NCBI RefSeq assembly: GCF_002775205.1
Contig: NC_036458.1
Span: 186,001 to 250,000, forward strand
Direction of reading: 5' to 3'
Length of the DNA stretch: 64,000 nt
Source of the DNA: Xiphophorus maculatus
Lineage: Eukaryota; Chordata; Actinopteri; Cyprinodontiformes; Poeciliidae
This document shows, one piece after another, positions 21,701 through 29,159 of this stretch. The notes below the pieces were generated by a model. The model was not told the DNA's origin. It worked only from the letters and a program-made list of their open reading frames with translations, and searched no databases. Made by a program: the position numbers and the translations under genes. Position 1 is the stretch's first letter; each line of letters opens with the position of its first letter.

Positions 21701-23749
21701 CGGAAAATGTCTTCAGCTGTCGTGGTGTCGGTCATGGGCACCGACTCAAGAAACTCCTCTGCGACAGTCAACGTCTCGTCAACTCCACGAACGAATATGG
21801 CCAGTGGAGAGACGTCCGCAGTATCAGTACTCCCATCAATTGCAACAGAAAATGCGAGAAATGACTCCGTTTTGCGTTTGAGTTGGTTTCCAAATCTGCC
21901 GATAGTTCCGAAATTCTGTCTGCCACGGTATTTCTCGTCAAGCTAATATTGGCAAAAGCTTGTCGCTGATCAGGACACACAGTTTCGGCAGCCTTCAGCA
22001 CGCAGTTCTTGACGAACAGTAAGGCTTTGATGTTAACGCTATTTGGTAAGCAGTTAGCTAGCTGGCTTTCACCGCAGCATCACTGGCCTCTGGACTCCGG
22101 GTGAAAACAGACCGCTGTTTCCTCAAACCCGTCAACATTTCATTTATCTTCTGATTTCTCAGTTCTCCGTTAAAGTGCTTGTATTTTTCGCCATGCTGAG
22201 TTTCATAGTGGCGCCGAATATTGTATTCCTTAAGCACCGAAACCTGCTGCAGGCACACAAGGCACACGGGTTTTCCATTCACCTCCGTGAACAAATGAGA
22301 AGAAGTCCCCTTTTCTTGAAAAATCCGACACTCTGTGTCTACCTTTCTCTTTTTTGACAAAGACATTTCGTTGATGAGGTTGCCAGGACCAAAGTAAAAA
22401 GCTGGTAAAGCAATAGAATCGAAGCCGTTTACAGGACCTGAAGCTCAGTGCTGCCATCTGCTGTTAGTTCCGATGCAGTGTTGCATCATGTTGTCCACTC
22501 TGAATAAAACACAGCGCCCCTCGTGGATAATATAGGAATTGCAGATTTTAAATTAAACGAAGTACATGTTTTTTTCAATAATCCTTGTTGAATAATGATA
22601 ATGCATTTAGCCAGCGGGCCGGACTAAATCGTTCGGCGGGCCGGTTCCGGCCCGCGGGCCGTACGTTTGACACCCCTGCTCTATTTAGCACAGTTTAATA
22701 AAAAAGGGTGTTGTTAATCTAAAATATTTTAAAATATAGGGACAAAATAGGGGGCTGCACAGTGGCGCAGTTGGTAGCACTTTTGCCTTGCAACAAGAAG
22801 GTCCTGGATTCAAATCCCGGCCGGGGTCTTTCTGCATGTTCTCCCTGTGCATGCATGGGTTCTCTCCGGGTACTCCGGCTTCCTAAATTCTCTCTAGGAG
22901 TGTGTGTGTGCATGGTTGTTTGTCCTGTGTGTCCCTGCGACAGACTGGCCCTGCGACAGACTGTACCCCGCCTCTCGCCTGGAACGTAGCTGGAGATAGG
23001 CACCAGCAACCTTAACCCTAACCCTCCCGACCCCATTAGGGACAAAGGATGAACAGAAAATGGATGGATGGATGGATGGGACAAAATAGCCCACAAAAAC
23101 AATGTATTTTGTCCTGATTAACGTGGTTGATGCTATATACTTGTTTACAGTATACAGCAGTGGTGCCCAAAGTCAGTTCTACATGGTTGGCATCCTGCAT
23201 GTTTTAGTTCTCTCCCTGGTGTAGCCTTCTAATGAGTCATCATTTGATTCAGGTGTGCCGCAGTGGCTTATGAATTTAACATTTATAGAATATATGGTTT
23301 GACAAACAATCTCCACTACAGTCCACTTGTAATTTTTAGCTAGCTTCACTGCATAGTCACATTTACCTTACAGAAAGAGCACCAAGCCACCAAATAAATA
23401 AAAGAAAACTGACCAATAACATTTAGCCTTAGGGTGTACATGTGCCCACGACCACATACTCAAAAAACTGTAGGTTACATTCAGGATGTTTTGACACAAA
23501 ATACCTTTTTTTTTTTCACAGTTTTGTTAATAGAAAAGGGGTAAATAAAAAAATCAATAACTATAATAATTTTTTCTTTTTACCGAAAGGATATCTTAAG
23601 TACGTAGTATACAGCTGCATGCTAAACACAGCATAACAGCACAGCTCTCATCAGTGGTGAAAGGCTTGTGCTTAAAAAAAGTGTACAACTGATTTTTTCT
23701 TCCCTTTTTTTGTCTCCCTTTCTCTAGATCCCTAGAGTCCAGGGGCTAA
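4327..23749 (+). CDS. lin7b: lin-7 homolog B (5' partial, five exons)
   Basis: Lin-7 is a small scaffold of the LIN-2/LIN-7/LIN-10 complex that places receptors and channels at cell junctions and synapses. Its L27 domain pairs with CASK/MPP proteins and its PDZ domain binds C-terminal tails. Coding exons: 4327-4445, 9437-9508, 16557-16766, 16955-17118 and 23728-23749. Phases join exactly, giving 195 residues plus stop. The first two exons encode the L27 region ([13 protein letters not shown], then [14 protein letters not shown]). The third holds the PDZ carboxylate loop GLGFNIMGG. The fourth is the basic [14 protein letters not shown] tail, and the last encodes SLESRG. Human LIN7B has 207 residues, so only a first exon of about 12 residues is missing. 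The SYSSLESRG end is specific to LIN7B over LIN7A and LIN7C. Introns are enlarged by transposons. Confidence 0.93.
5108..5410 (+). mobile_element. L2/CR1-type LINE ORF2 fragment
   Basis: Encodes [20 protein letters not shown] and [19 protein letters not shown], followed in another frame by [11 protein letters not shown]. This resembles the segment between endonuclease and reverse transcriptase of L2-type LINEs, also visible in the element at 55967-58660. It has an internal frameshift and stops, and is cut off on the right by a Tc1 element at about 5415. Confidence 0.6.
5415..6740 (-). mobile_element. Tc1-like transposon, decayed
   Basis: The left terminus CAGGTTCCAAATTAGTATAC is the familiar end of a fish Tc1-like element. 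The minus strand encodes the catalytic half of the transposase in broken frames. [19 protein letters not shown] carries the first Asp, [13 protein letters not shown] (in 5885-6181) the second, and DLNPIENIW the third acidic residue. A stop and frameshift separate the first block from the second. No matching right terminus was found, so the 5' half appears truncated near 6740. Confidence 0.8.
5804..5833. repeat. Perfect hairpin, 12-bp arms
   Basis: TTTGTAGGATGT at 5804-5815 and its exact reverse complement at 5822-5833; loop 6 nt. Lies inside the Tc1 3' region. Confidence 0.9.
6748..6800 (+). mobile_element. SINE/RTE tail, left half
   Basis: Contains CTGTGATGGACTGGCGACCT and GTCCAGGG, the start of a common fish SINE/RTE 3' tail. 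The tail resumes at 8488 with CCCGTTAACTGCTGGAGATA, so it was split by the solo LTR between them. Confidence 0.75.
7433..7439 (+). promoter_or_regulatory. TATA box of solo LTR
   Basis: TATAAAA within AGTATAAAAG, placed about 630 bp into the LTR; 548 bp upstream of the LTR polyadenylation signal. Confidence 0.55.
7987..7992 (+). terminator. AATAAA polyadenylation signal of solo LTR
   Basis: AATAAA in GCTTAATAAAATATATC, followed by T-rich and TG-rich sequence. Confidence 0.5.
8488..8575 (+). mobile_element. SINE/RTE tail, right half
   Basis: GCTGGAGATAGGCACCAGCA then CCCCACTAGGAATAAG and ATGGATGAATTGATGG. This is the 3' continuation of the tail interrupted at 6800, and the same tail occurs intact in the SINE at 22751-23079. 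Confidence 0.75.
8576..9436. other. lin7b intron sequence, nothing recognised
   Basis: AT-rich intron DNA ending in the polypyrimidine tract of lin7b exon 3. No ORF or repeat was recognised. Confidence 0.6.
9437..9508 (+). CDS. lin7b: lin7b exon 3 (L27 domain, second half)
   Basis: 24 codons ([20 protein letters not shown] then ATAK), acceptor TTTTTTTTAG, donor GTATTG. Phase 0 on both sides. Confidence 0.93.
9618..9650. repeat. Perfect hairpin, 12-bp arms
   Basis: ATTAATGAGACA at 9618-9629 and reverse complement at 9639-9650; loop 9 nt. Confidence 0.9.
9716..9756. repeat. Perfect hairpin, 16-bp arms
   Basis: CCTCTGTTGAGGATTA at 9716-9731 and its exact reverse complement at 9741-9756; loop 9 nt. 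Confidence 0.95.
9867..9905. repeat. Two interlocked hairpins
   Basis: ATATCTTCTA (9867-9876) pairs with 9888-9897, and CTATCACTA (9881-9889) pairs with 9897-9905. The arms overlap, so the two cannot form together. Confidence 0.85.
10522..10560. repeat. Compound hairpin, 14- and 13-bp arms
   Basis: GCTTGCACCTCATG (10522-10535) pairs with 10541-10554, and CTCATGGCTTGCA (10530-10542) pairs with 10548-10560. All matches are perfect. The same word is copied back and forth. Confidence 0.92.
10656..10689. repeat. Perfect hairpin, 15-bp arms
   Basis: CATATGTGCTGAACT at 10656-10670, GGGG loop, exact reverse complement at 10675-10689. Confidence 0.95.
10878..10920. repeat. Perfect hairpin, 20-bp arms, 3-nt loop
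   Basis: TTCTTCATGAAGATCAACGC at 10878-10897 and its exact reverse complement at 10901-10920. It sits in the former integrase region of the Gypsy fragment. Confidence 0.97.
10991..12523. other. lin7b intron, no gene recognised
   Basis: AT-rich intron DNA. A CTAGATGGCAGTAGG word near 12391 resembles a weak CTCF core, but a single word is not good evidence. No coding sequence was recognised. Confidence 0.5.
12524..14184 (+). pseudogene. SWIM zinc-finger protein gene relic, nested in a lin7b intron
   Basis: Five exon-like blocks lie in order. 12524-12680: ATG, 52 codons beginning [16 protein letters not shown] and ending EEYIHSYQ, donor GTAAGA. From 12941: acceptor CTGTAG, then [20 protein letters not shown] in the phase set by the first block. 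About 13323-13496: [19 protein letters not shown], a CxCx(n)CxH SWIM zinc motif, then [11 protein letters not shown] and, in another frame, [10 protein letters not shown] before a GTAAG donor. Up to 14016: [20 protein letters not shown] and [10 protein letters not shown]. 14093-14184: [19 protein letters not shown] and a stop. This order matches the SWIM-containing, often YqaJ-linked proteins that are multicopy in fish. A TAG at 13018-13020 and a frameshift in the SWIM exon argue for decay. SWIM fingers bind DNA or protein; no precise role is known. Confidence 0.6.
14330..14411. mobile_element. hAT terminal fragment
   Basis: The stretch ending GGTTGAAAAACACTG is the reverse complement of the CAGTGTTTTTCAACC terminus of a common hAT non-autonomous family. 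Only one end was found. Confidence 0.5.
14721..14810 (+). CDS. Candidate orphan exon, unidentified
   Basis: An open 30-codon block, [20 protein letters not shown] then [10 protein letters not shown]. It is bounded by an acceptor-like AG (TATCAGACAG) and a donor-like GTTAAG, with phase 0 at both sides. It has a non-repetitive, protein-like composition. It could belong to the SWIM gene relic 540 bp upstream or be an alternative exon of unknown origin. I do not recognise the sequence. Confidence 0.3.
15339..15723. mobile_element. Tc1-like MITE, copy 2
   Basis: Same element as 337-720, with both inverted termini complete (CAGTACAGACC at the left, GGTCTGTACTG at the right). Flanked by TA-rich microsatellite on both sides. 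Confidence 0.85.
15724..15774. repeat. (TA)n then (GT)n microsatellite
   Basis: TA dinucleotides run to about 15760, followed by GT repeats to 15774. Confidence 0.95.
16557..16766 (+). CDS. lin7b: lin7b exon 4 (PDZ domain)
   Basis: 70 codons from [20 protein letters not shown] to LLSVNGV. It contains the GLGF peptide-binding loop and ISRVIPGG. Donor is GTAAGA. The sequence is intact, with no substitutions that would disturb the PDZ fold. Confidence 0.95.
16955..17118 (+). CDS. lin7b: lin7b exon 5 (end of PDZ and basic tail)
   Basis: Starts [20 protein letters not shown] and ends HNSY plus two bases. A TAA overlaps the donor at 17120-17122, so reading straight through would end the protein at HNSYS. 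The GTAAGA donor at 17119 and the matching terminal exon at 23728 show that splicing is the right reading. Confidence 0.9.
17175..17226. repeat. Perfect hairpin, 17-bp arms
   Basis: TGCTCATAGTTTAAATG at 17175-17191 and exact reverse complement at 17210-17226. The left arm resembles TAAGTGCTCATAG at 14813, a possible source copy. Confidence 0.93.
17797..18830 (+). repeat. Segmental duplication, copy 1 (carries MITE)
   Basis: Shares colinear blocks with 19490-23130. Examples are a TTTAATACAAAGG / TTTAAATACAGAGG block, TGCTTAATATACACTAATAT, CATGCTCTATTT, TTTAATAAAA and GGGACAAAATAGCCCAC with TATTTTGTCCTGATTAA. Within copy 1 the CTCTATTT site is single (empty of the hAT), and the MITE at 18165 is extra relative to copy 2. 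Confidence 0.75.
18165..18721. mobile_element. Long-inverted-repeat MITE (hAT type)
   Basis: 557 bp bounded by 8-bp target duplications AAAGAGTG at 18157-18164 and 18722-18729. Ends are GGTAACACTTTATTTGACGG and the reverse complement of GGTCACATTTATTTGATG. The inverted repeats extend about 130 bp inward (GTTGTCATAAAGTGT against ACACTTTATGACAAC). No ORF. Confidence 0.88.
18829..18870. repeat. Perfect hairpin, 19-bp arms
   Basis: TAAACAAGTCATTGTTTAC at 18829-18847, 4-nt loop, exact reverse complement at 18852-18870. Further partial copies of the same word follow up to 18897. Confidence 0.96.
18899..18925. repeat. Perfect hairpin, 12-bp arms
   Basis: TGTCTGGCATGT at 18899-18910, 3-nt loop, exact reverse complement at 18914-18925. 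Confidence 0.93.
19170..19575. repeat. Degenerate minisatellite
   Basis: Repeated variants of a CTAAATTCCTTAATCAGAAG / ATCCTACC word occur about every 50-110 bp (near 19329, 19435, 19486 and 19548), and related words occur at 17800-17880. It forms the left edge of the segmental duplication. Confidence 0.55.
19713..19741. repeat. Perfect hairpin, 12-bp arms
   Basis: TTAATGAGCAAA at 19713-19724, 5-nt loop, exact reverse complement at 19730-19741. Confidence 0.92.
19872..22678 (-). mobile_element. hAT transposon (Charlie/GTF2IRD2-like), full-length but decayed
   Basis: The 2807-bp element has termini CAGGGGTGTCAAAC (left) and GTTTGACACCCCTG (right). It is flanked by perfect 8-bp target duplications CTCTATTT at 19864-19871 and 22679-22686. 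The transposase is on the minus strand and covers most of the element. The right subterminal region is GC-rich (GGGCCGG repeats). Confidence 0.93.
20632..22366 (-). pseudogene. hAT transposase (BED finger to hAT dimerisation domain), frameshifted
   Basis: In order on the minus strand: 22058-22366 encodes [17 protein letters not shown] and a BED-type finger ([20 protein letters not shown] then ETQH). 21768-22001 and 21040-21771 encode the RNase H-like core ([17 protein letters not shown] and [13 protein letters not shown], with catalytic Asp in ATDGAPSM and the CxxH motif in CILH). 20652-21059 encodes the C-terminal dimerisation region ([20 protein letters not shown]). The blocks lie in different frames, so at least two indels exist. 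The domain set is that of Charlie-like hAT transposases related to GTF2IRD2/ZBED genes. It is not functional as read. Confidence 0.88.
22751..23079 (+). mobile_element. tRNA-derived SINE
   Basis: GGGGCTGCACAGTGGCGCAG with a B-box-like GGATTCAAATCCC marks the tRNA-related head. The tail GCTGGAGATAGGCACCAGCA ends in (ATGG)n. Target duplications GACAAAATAG lie at 22741-22750 and 23080-23089. Its tail matches the split tail at 6748/8488. Confidence 0.9.
23090..23727. other. lin7b last intron, no gene recognised
   Basis: AT-rich intron sequence ending in the pyrimidine-rich acceptor of the lin7b terminal exon. Confidence 0.6.
23728..23749 (+). CDS. lin7b: lin7b terminal exon (SLESRG stop)
   Basis: After a strong polypyrimidine tract ending TCTCTAG, the exon supplies one base to complete Ser. 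It then encodes SLESRG and TAA at 23747-23749. This is exactly the vertebrate LIN7B C-terminus and lies 6.6 kb beyond the previous exon. Confidence 0.88.
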
Positions 23750-23939
23750 ACTAAGCCAATACCTTCACCCACCTCATCATTAGACCTTTCTGACTCTTCT
23801 GTCATTCTGAGGGGAGCTAACAGGAATGAAAAAATAACCAAAGCAGCCTGTTACCTGAAGCCAGCACAGAAGATTTGGATTTTCTCCTTTTTCCTTGTGC
23901 TTATACCAGTCAGTAATTCAATTCCCAAAACCAGAAAAA

Positions 23940-23964
23940 ACTCATAAAAGGTTTTTTTATGAGT
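23940..23964. repeat. Perfect hairpin, 10-bp arms
   Basis: ACTCATAAAA at 23940-23949 and reverse complement at 23955-23964; loop 5 nt. In the presumed lin7b 3' UTR. Confidence 0.8.
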
Positions 23965-24217
23965 GCATATGTTAAGAATAGGTCTTGTAAGAATATGGGT
24001 GTAATGTTAATATATTCTATTGGGAAAACTTATTTGTCTTGTTACTTTAGAGACTGTTTAGTGTGTATCTTAAAGCCAATCTCAGTATTCTCTTTCTGTT
24101 TTAGTGTACTCATCAACAGTCTTATGAGTTTGCTTATTTACTTATTGGCAGAGTAAATGCCTTTTGTCTGTCAGAGGTCTTAGCTACAGGGATAAAATGC
24201 ATTTTCATGGTTGTTTG

Positions 24218-24900
24218 CAGTGACGTGCGGTCAGGGGAGGCAGGTGAAATAAAAATAAGGCCATGAGTAAAAAGTAGTAACGCTTAGTAATGAGAAGCAA
24301 TGATGAAGGAAAATCAATTAATCCACCTGAATTTTCTATAAATTGCTTTTCGTATTGGTAATTTCAACATTTTTATGGGCAAAATTGCTGAATTTAAGCA
24401 TTGCCTGTTGAAATACATACAACATACAATTACACTGCTTACGCTAATGGTGATCTAAAAATGAAACCAGTAAAAACTTAACTGAAATAATATGTCGGAT
24501 CTCTTCACCCTCGTCTTGATAAGCACATGAGCATTTGCTGGTTTCGTACTGTGATGACTGACCACTGACCACTTGGTGCGCAGACAGTTTCAACTTTACG
24601 CACAGAGAACATCGTGGAGCTCACTATTAACAATTTTTGTCAGAGTATCACCTCTGATCTGGACGCTTTAATGGACCAGAGGCTTTGGAGCATCTAGCGC
24701 AGCTGATCTGCTTCTGCGGGGTTTTTCTCCCGCCGAGGGGAGTGAGTGCGGAATGGGGTAACGATCAGAGTTCTGCCGTCTTCTAAACACTTCATTTGGT
24801 AAAATGTTACCTGATTTCAAAAACGTTCTCGCTGCATACACTGAAAAAACTAACCTATAGAATTTACCTAATAAATCTGAGGTAACAATTTGCATCGACT
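24218..24900. mobile_element. Probable hAT-type element fragment
   Basis: CAGTGACGTGCGGTCAGGGG followed by AGGCAGGTGA is the characteristic terminus of a fish hAT family. The opposite terminus was not identified, so the right boundary is approximate. No transposase was seen. Confidence 0.45.
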
Positions 24901-25100
24901 CTTTTCGGGTAGATTCAATTCCATATATTGAGTATAAAATAACTGAACAAAAATATATGAAATGCTTAAAGAAATTGGGTAAAATTTACCTCATATTTAT
25001 GTATATATTCAACAGCTACTTACTCAGTTAAATGAGGTAAGTATCATTTAACAAGTAAAAATGCTTGTTAAATACTTGTTAAATGTAAACAAGCAAAAAA

Positions 25101-25135
25101 ATACTTGTTTGCTTGTTTAACAAGCAAACAAGTAT
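25101..25135. repeat. Perfect palindrome, 17-bp arms, 1-nt centre
   Basis: ATACTTGTTTGCTTGTT at 25101-25117 and exact reverse complement at 25119-25135. Confidence 0.96.
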
Positions 25136-25151
25136 TACCTACTTGTTTGCT

Positions 25152-25213
25152 AGTAGGTAATACTCAGGTATTACCTACTGAGGTGATTTGTAATTATCAG
25201 TAATTACAAATCA
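25152..25213. repeat. Two adjacent perfect hairpins, 12- and 13-bp arms
   Basis: AGTAGGTAATAC at 25152-25163 pairs with 25168-25179. TGATTTGTAATTA at 25184-25196 pairs with 25201-25213. Both loops are 4 nt. Confidence 0.95.
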
Positions 25214-26256
25214 AAGTTAATTAAAATAGTTAATAACCATTACTTATTCAAGGAAGGTAAGATGTACCCCCAAAAAAGACATTCAGCTCATACACCTTCT
25301 CAATGTTTTTAATCCATAAAGTCATCAAAAACAAAAACACAGAATAAACTGCAGCACAACAGTGTCACACAACATTTCATATAATGAACCTGCGTTATAA
25401 CTTAACTTCAAATGTTGTTTCAGTAATGTTGGACAATAAAACATATCCCTGTTTTAGGACATCCAGACTGCTCAATAAGAAAGGAGTAGATCAGAGAAAA
25501 GGAGAAGTGAGGTGATCAGAGCAGAGGTGCAAGGGATGTCCAATCATATGAAGATTTTCTTGTATCTAAACTCTTACTTGTGTTTCTTCGGCCTCACACA
25601 ACAGTGACTGAGCAAATCTGCAGGTGTATTTATATACAACAAATAACTGAAATGCCTTGTTTATATGCAGCAATAATACACTAAATTATCCAAAAAATGA
25701 ATAAAGTGCAGCTTCACACAACATTTCAATGAATAAACCCGTTTTATAACTCACTAAGCTAACGGCTTCAAATGTTCTCTTTATAACTGGTCAATGCAAA
25801 CAACAGTTTCAGAGGCCCCTTATTCTATTTTAAAAGCCACAAAACCCACACACAAACTCTACAAGATTGTTTCTGTCTGGATAAAGACAGATCAGAAAAT
25901 CAACATTCTTTAGTTTCTGTGCTTGCTCTCACTCTCAGAGATAGGATGAGAATAAAAGAAACAAACAAATGGGGAGGGAAAGAGGATGAGTTCAAAATTC
26001 TTCAGGATTCACTCAGTGGTATTGACCAGACTGGCCAGTTTCTATTGCTTTTCCATTTCTGTCAATGTGGAGAAATCAGAGAACAATGGAGTGGGCTGAG
26101 AGAGGCTGCAACATACTTATGTATCCATCTGTACATATATTTCTGTGTCTGTGTGTGGAGCAGAGGAGGGAAGAGAACAAAAATATAAAACTATACTCCA
26201 TTAAAACTCTCTGTCCAGACAAAAGATCCTCTTGGAACAAGAGGGGAAATGTATGT

Positions 26257-26572
26257 CTATTGCATGAGCTTGTTTTTGGGGCTGTGGACCTTCTTCAGTA
26301 GTTTTGCACCGTCAAGTACCAAAAAAAGTTTTTGAAAAGCTTCAAATGTGTTCTTGAGCTGCGTTGGATAGTCAAGGTTCCTCAACCTTGACTATCCAAA
26401 GCAAAGCATATATCAGTCCCATCAGCAGTACACATGCCTTTGTTCGGCTTCCACATCCTTCCATCACTTGGTTTCCCTCAATCACAATCGACACATCTGA
26501 TGGATCCTCCTCAGCCATGATGTTGTGCATCACGATCACCTTCATTGTTTTGTGTCTGTAGTCCTCACATTC
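26257..26572 (-). pseudogene. SAMD3-like terminal exon, broken by an inverted-copy insertion
   Basis: A minus-strand exon starts after a strong pyrimidine tract and TAG acceptor. It encodes ECEDYRHKTMKVIVMHNIM, then VSIVIEGNQVMEGCGSRTKA and CVLLMGLIYAL. After an interruption it resumes as DYPTQLKNTFEAFQKLFLVL, DGAKLLKK and a stop at 26257-26259. This is the C-terminal pattern of the SAMD3-like proteins expanded in teleosts. The interruption is 28 nt within the hairpin at 26364-26399, which shifts the frame and adds a stop. A minus-strand segment near 26820-26990 may be an upstream exon, but I cannot support it firmly. Confidence 0.65.
26364..26399. repeat. Perfect hairpin, 16-bp arms, inside coding exon
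   Basis: TTGGATAGTCAAGGTT at 26364-26379, 4-nt loop, exact reverse complement at 26384-26399. One arm contains the original coding TATCCAA word and the other is an inverted copy. Confidence 0.96.
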
Positions 26573-27468
26573 CTACATGTTAAAAAGAAAGAAACAAAAA
26601 AAATACATTTTTAATTTTATTGAAGATGCTGTTTCAATACATTTCAAATTATCTAAAGGAGAGCAGATGTTCAGCAGGACCTGTGTTTCAGCAGGTCTAA
26701 TCTTTTTGATGTTGTGAAGTTGCACAACTTGCATTTCCAGTTCATTTTCCCATAACTGAGGTCTTTGGTTAAGGTAACTATACCTTTAAGGTCAATGTTA
26801 TTTATTTTATTTAGCAAACTTGCATACCTGTACAGAATACACTGGGTGTGGGGACGTGGAAGAGTGTGTCAGCCCCAGAAGCAGAGTGGTCTATCAGTGA
26901 GTCCCTGCTTGTGGAGGACAGACAAGAGGAACTGAAGAGACGGCAAATACTGAGTGTCCATATACAAAGACTCTGGCTGCAACAGAAATAAGAGAAAAAG
27001 AAATGATCAGACATGTACCTGGGAGAAGAAATATATAAGGGCTAATGTATAGTTCAGAGGTTATCTTCATGTTAACCTCATGAACAACCTCATAAACAAG
27101 AGATTATGCTTTACGGGGCCCAGAATTGTGATGCCGCAGAGACGAGAGTTGTGACACCGGGTCCAAGGTTCTGATTATGCAGGTTTGGTTTTAAACCATG
27201 ATGTGGAATTGAGCCTCCACTCTCCCTTTAACAACAAACAAGTTACAAGTCATTTATCTAACATCACAATTAGCCTGAGTCTCTTTAATGAAGGTAGAAA
27301 CTAAACATAAGGTAAATATTTTGCATAGATTCTCTGTGCTCCTCTGATCAGAGTGGTCTGTCTGTCTGTCTGACAAGGGTCTGTTGTGCAGAAATAACTG
27401 TACTTACCTCACTAAAATAAAGGCAATGCAATTGCATAGATTAATATTCATTCTTCATAGATCATATT

Positions 27469-27498
27469 CACTCTGTACACCAATCGGTGTACAGAGTG
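27469..27498. repeat. Perfect hairpin, 13-bp arms, at Gypsy breakpoint
   Basis: CACTCTGTACACC at 27469-27481, 4-nt loop, exact reverse complement at 27486-27498. Gypsy homology begins inside the right arm. Confidence 0.95.
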
Positions 27499-27545
27499 GT
27501 GAGGGATGATCATGCTGGAGAGTACTTTCAGTTGCTTGTTCCAGG

Positions 27546-29099
27546 TTGTTTACAACCGTCATGAGGAGTGTGCATGACTCTATGGGACATCAGGGAATAG
27601 AGAGGACATTACAGTTGTTGAGACAGAGAGCATTCTGGGTAGGGATGCACAAAGATGTTAAGCGATGGGTCAAGAATTGCGAATGTTGTATTCTCACAAA
27701 AATGCCCAACCCAAAGATTCACCCTCCAATGAAATCCTTTTTGGCAACACGACCTTTAGAAGTTGTGGCAGTAGATTTCACGCTCCTTGAACCAGCTTCA
27801 GACGGCCGTGAGAACGTACTAGTCATTACCGATGTGTTTACAAAGTTCACTCAGGCGTTTCCTACACGTGACCAAAAAGCAGAGACCACAGCTAAAGTCC
27901 TCTTAAAGGAGTGGTTTATGAAGTACGGTGTACCTGAACGTCTCCACTCAGATCAGGGCCGTAACTTTGAATCAGAAGTTATTGCTGAAATTTGCAGAAT
28001 GTATGGTGTGAAAAAAACGCGTACGACACCCCATCATCCGACAGGGAATGCACAGTGTGAGCGTTTTAACCGCACTCTGCATGAAACTGTTGCGGACACT
28101 TCCACCTGACAAAAAGAACGTTGGCCTGAACATTTACCTGAGCTGGTTTACGCGTATAATGTTACTCCACACGCGACTACAGGATATTCCCCTTACTTCT
28201 TGCTCTATGGGGTTGATCCACATCTTCCTGTTGATGCATTGCTTGCAAATGAAAGTCACCATGATAAAAATCTTGATTGGCTTGCTGTGCACCAGCAAAG
28301 ACTCAAAGAGGCACATGCAAAAGCAAAAGAGTATGCAGAGCAGAAAGCAACAAAACGCATTGCTCGGCAAAGTCCCAAAGTGTACTGTCCTTCAATTGAG
28401 GTTGGAGAGTATGTTTACCTGAGACACAGACCAGCTGGTCGTAACAAAATTCAGGATGCATGGAGTCCAGTTGTTTACCAACTCATAGACATGGTAGGCA
28501 CAACTTGCACAGTACAACCTGTAGAGGGAGGACCTACAAAAACGATTAATAGGGCTGACATCAGGTCATGTGTTAATCTGCCAGACACAACCCAGAGACA
28601 CGTTGAAAACACTGTAACCAAACAGACGAACACTACTGAACCACACACTGACTCATGTGATGAGTATGAGGGGGGTATAGTCATTGAAGAAGTTTCTTTT
28701 GACTTGACTGCTTGTTCAGGTGTAGAAAACTGTCCTATTGGTGAAAGTGTTCAGAAGCGAGCAGAGACTCAGTTGATTTCAGAACGTGAACCTCCTGTCA
28801 TCGAACAGGTGGAGACTGAACATGTTGACAATGAAACATGCAATATTGACCAACCGGGTGAGATACCAGTATCTCCTCCTTGTGTTAGACAAGCTCCCAT
28901 ACCTGCTCCACGCAGGAGTAAAAGAGTGAATGCAGGGAAACACTCAAACCCGCATCATGAACCTAGGTCAGTGTTGGAGCCAGAACTAAACTCATCAATG
29001 GTTTCACAGATTATTGCAAGCTTAGGTTCCGTGTTTTTCAGAGAAGCTTTAAAAGAAGTAAAAAACAGTTACTTTGTCACCGAGGACGATGACGGTTAA
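27546..29099 (+). pseudogene. Gypsy integrase with one in-frame stop
   Basis: A single frame of 517 codons plus stop, interrupted only by TGA at 28107-28109. Counting from the first residue: the HHCC zinc site is H10, H15, C45, C48. The catalytic triad is D77 (VAVDF), D136 (HSDQG) and E172 (CERFN), with 35 residues between the last two (DD35E). After the stop come LPELVYAYNVTPHATTGYSP and a basic C-terminal region ending near a PPT. The 187-codon part before the stop contains the whole catalytic core. The frame also continues a short way upstream of 27546 but is truncated at the rearrangement point. Not functional as read. Confidence 0.88.
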
Positions 29100-29159
29100 G
29101 CAGGGGAGAATGTAACCAGGTGAACAAATGGGTACATGTCTGAACTGTATTTTGTAAAC

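Larger units (their letters stand above)
19490..23130 (+). repeat. Segmental duplication, copy 2 (carries hAT and SINE)
   Basis: Partner of 17797-18830. Its extra length is explained by the hAT at 19872-22678 and the SINE at 22751-23079. The sequence TTTAATAAAAAAGGGTGTTG near 22691 is the empty counterpart of the copy-1 MITE site. Confidence 0.75.
24901..26256. other. AT-rich intergenic region with repeats
   Basis: Contains GGGTAAAATTTACCT-type words and palindromes at 25101-25213. Two related stretches lie near 25310 and 25690 (AATAAAGTGCAGCTTCACAC and similar). It may include the 3' UTR of the SAMD3-like exon on the minus strand. No coding sequence recognised. Confidence 0.45.
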
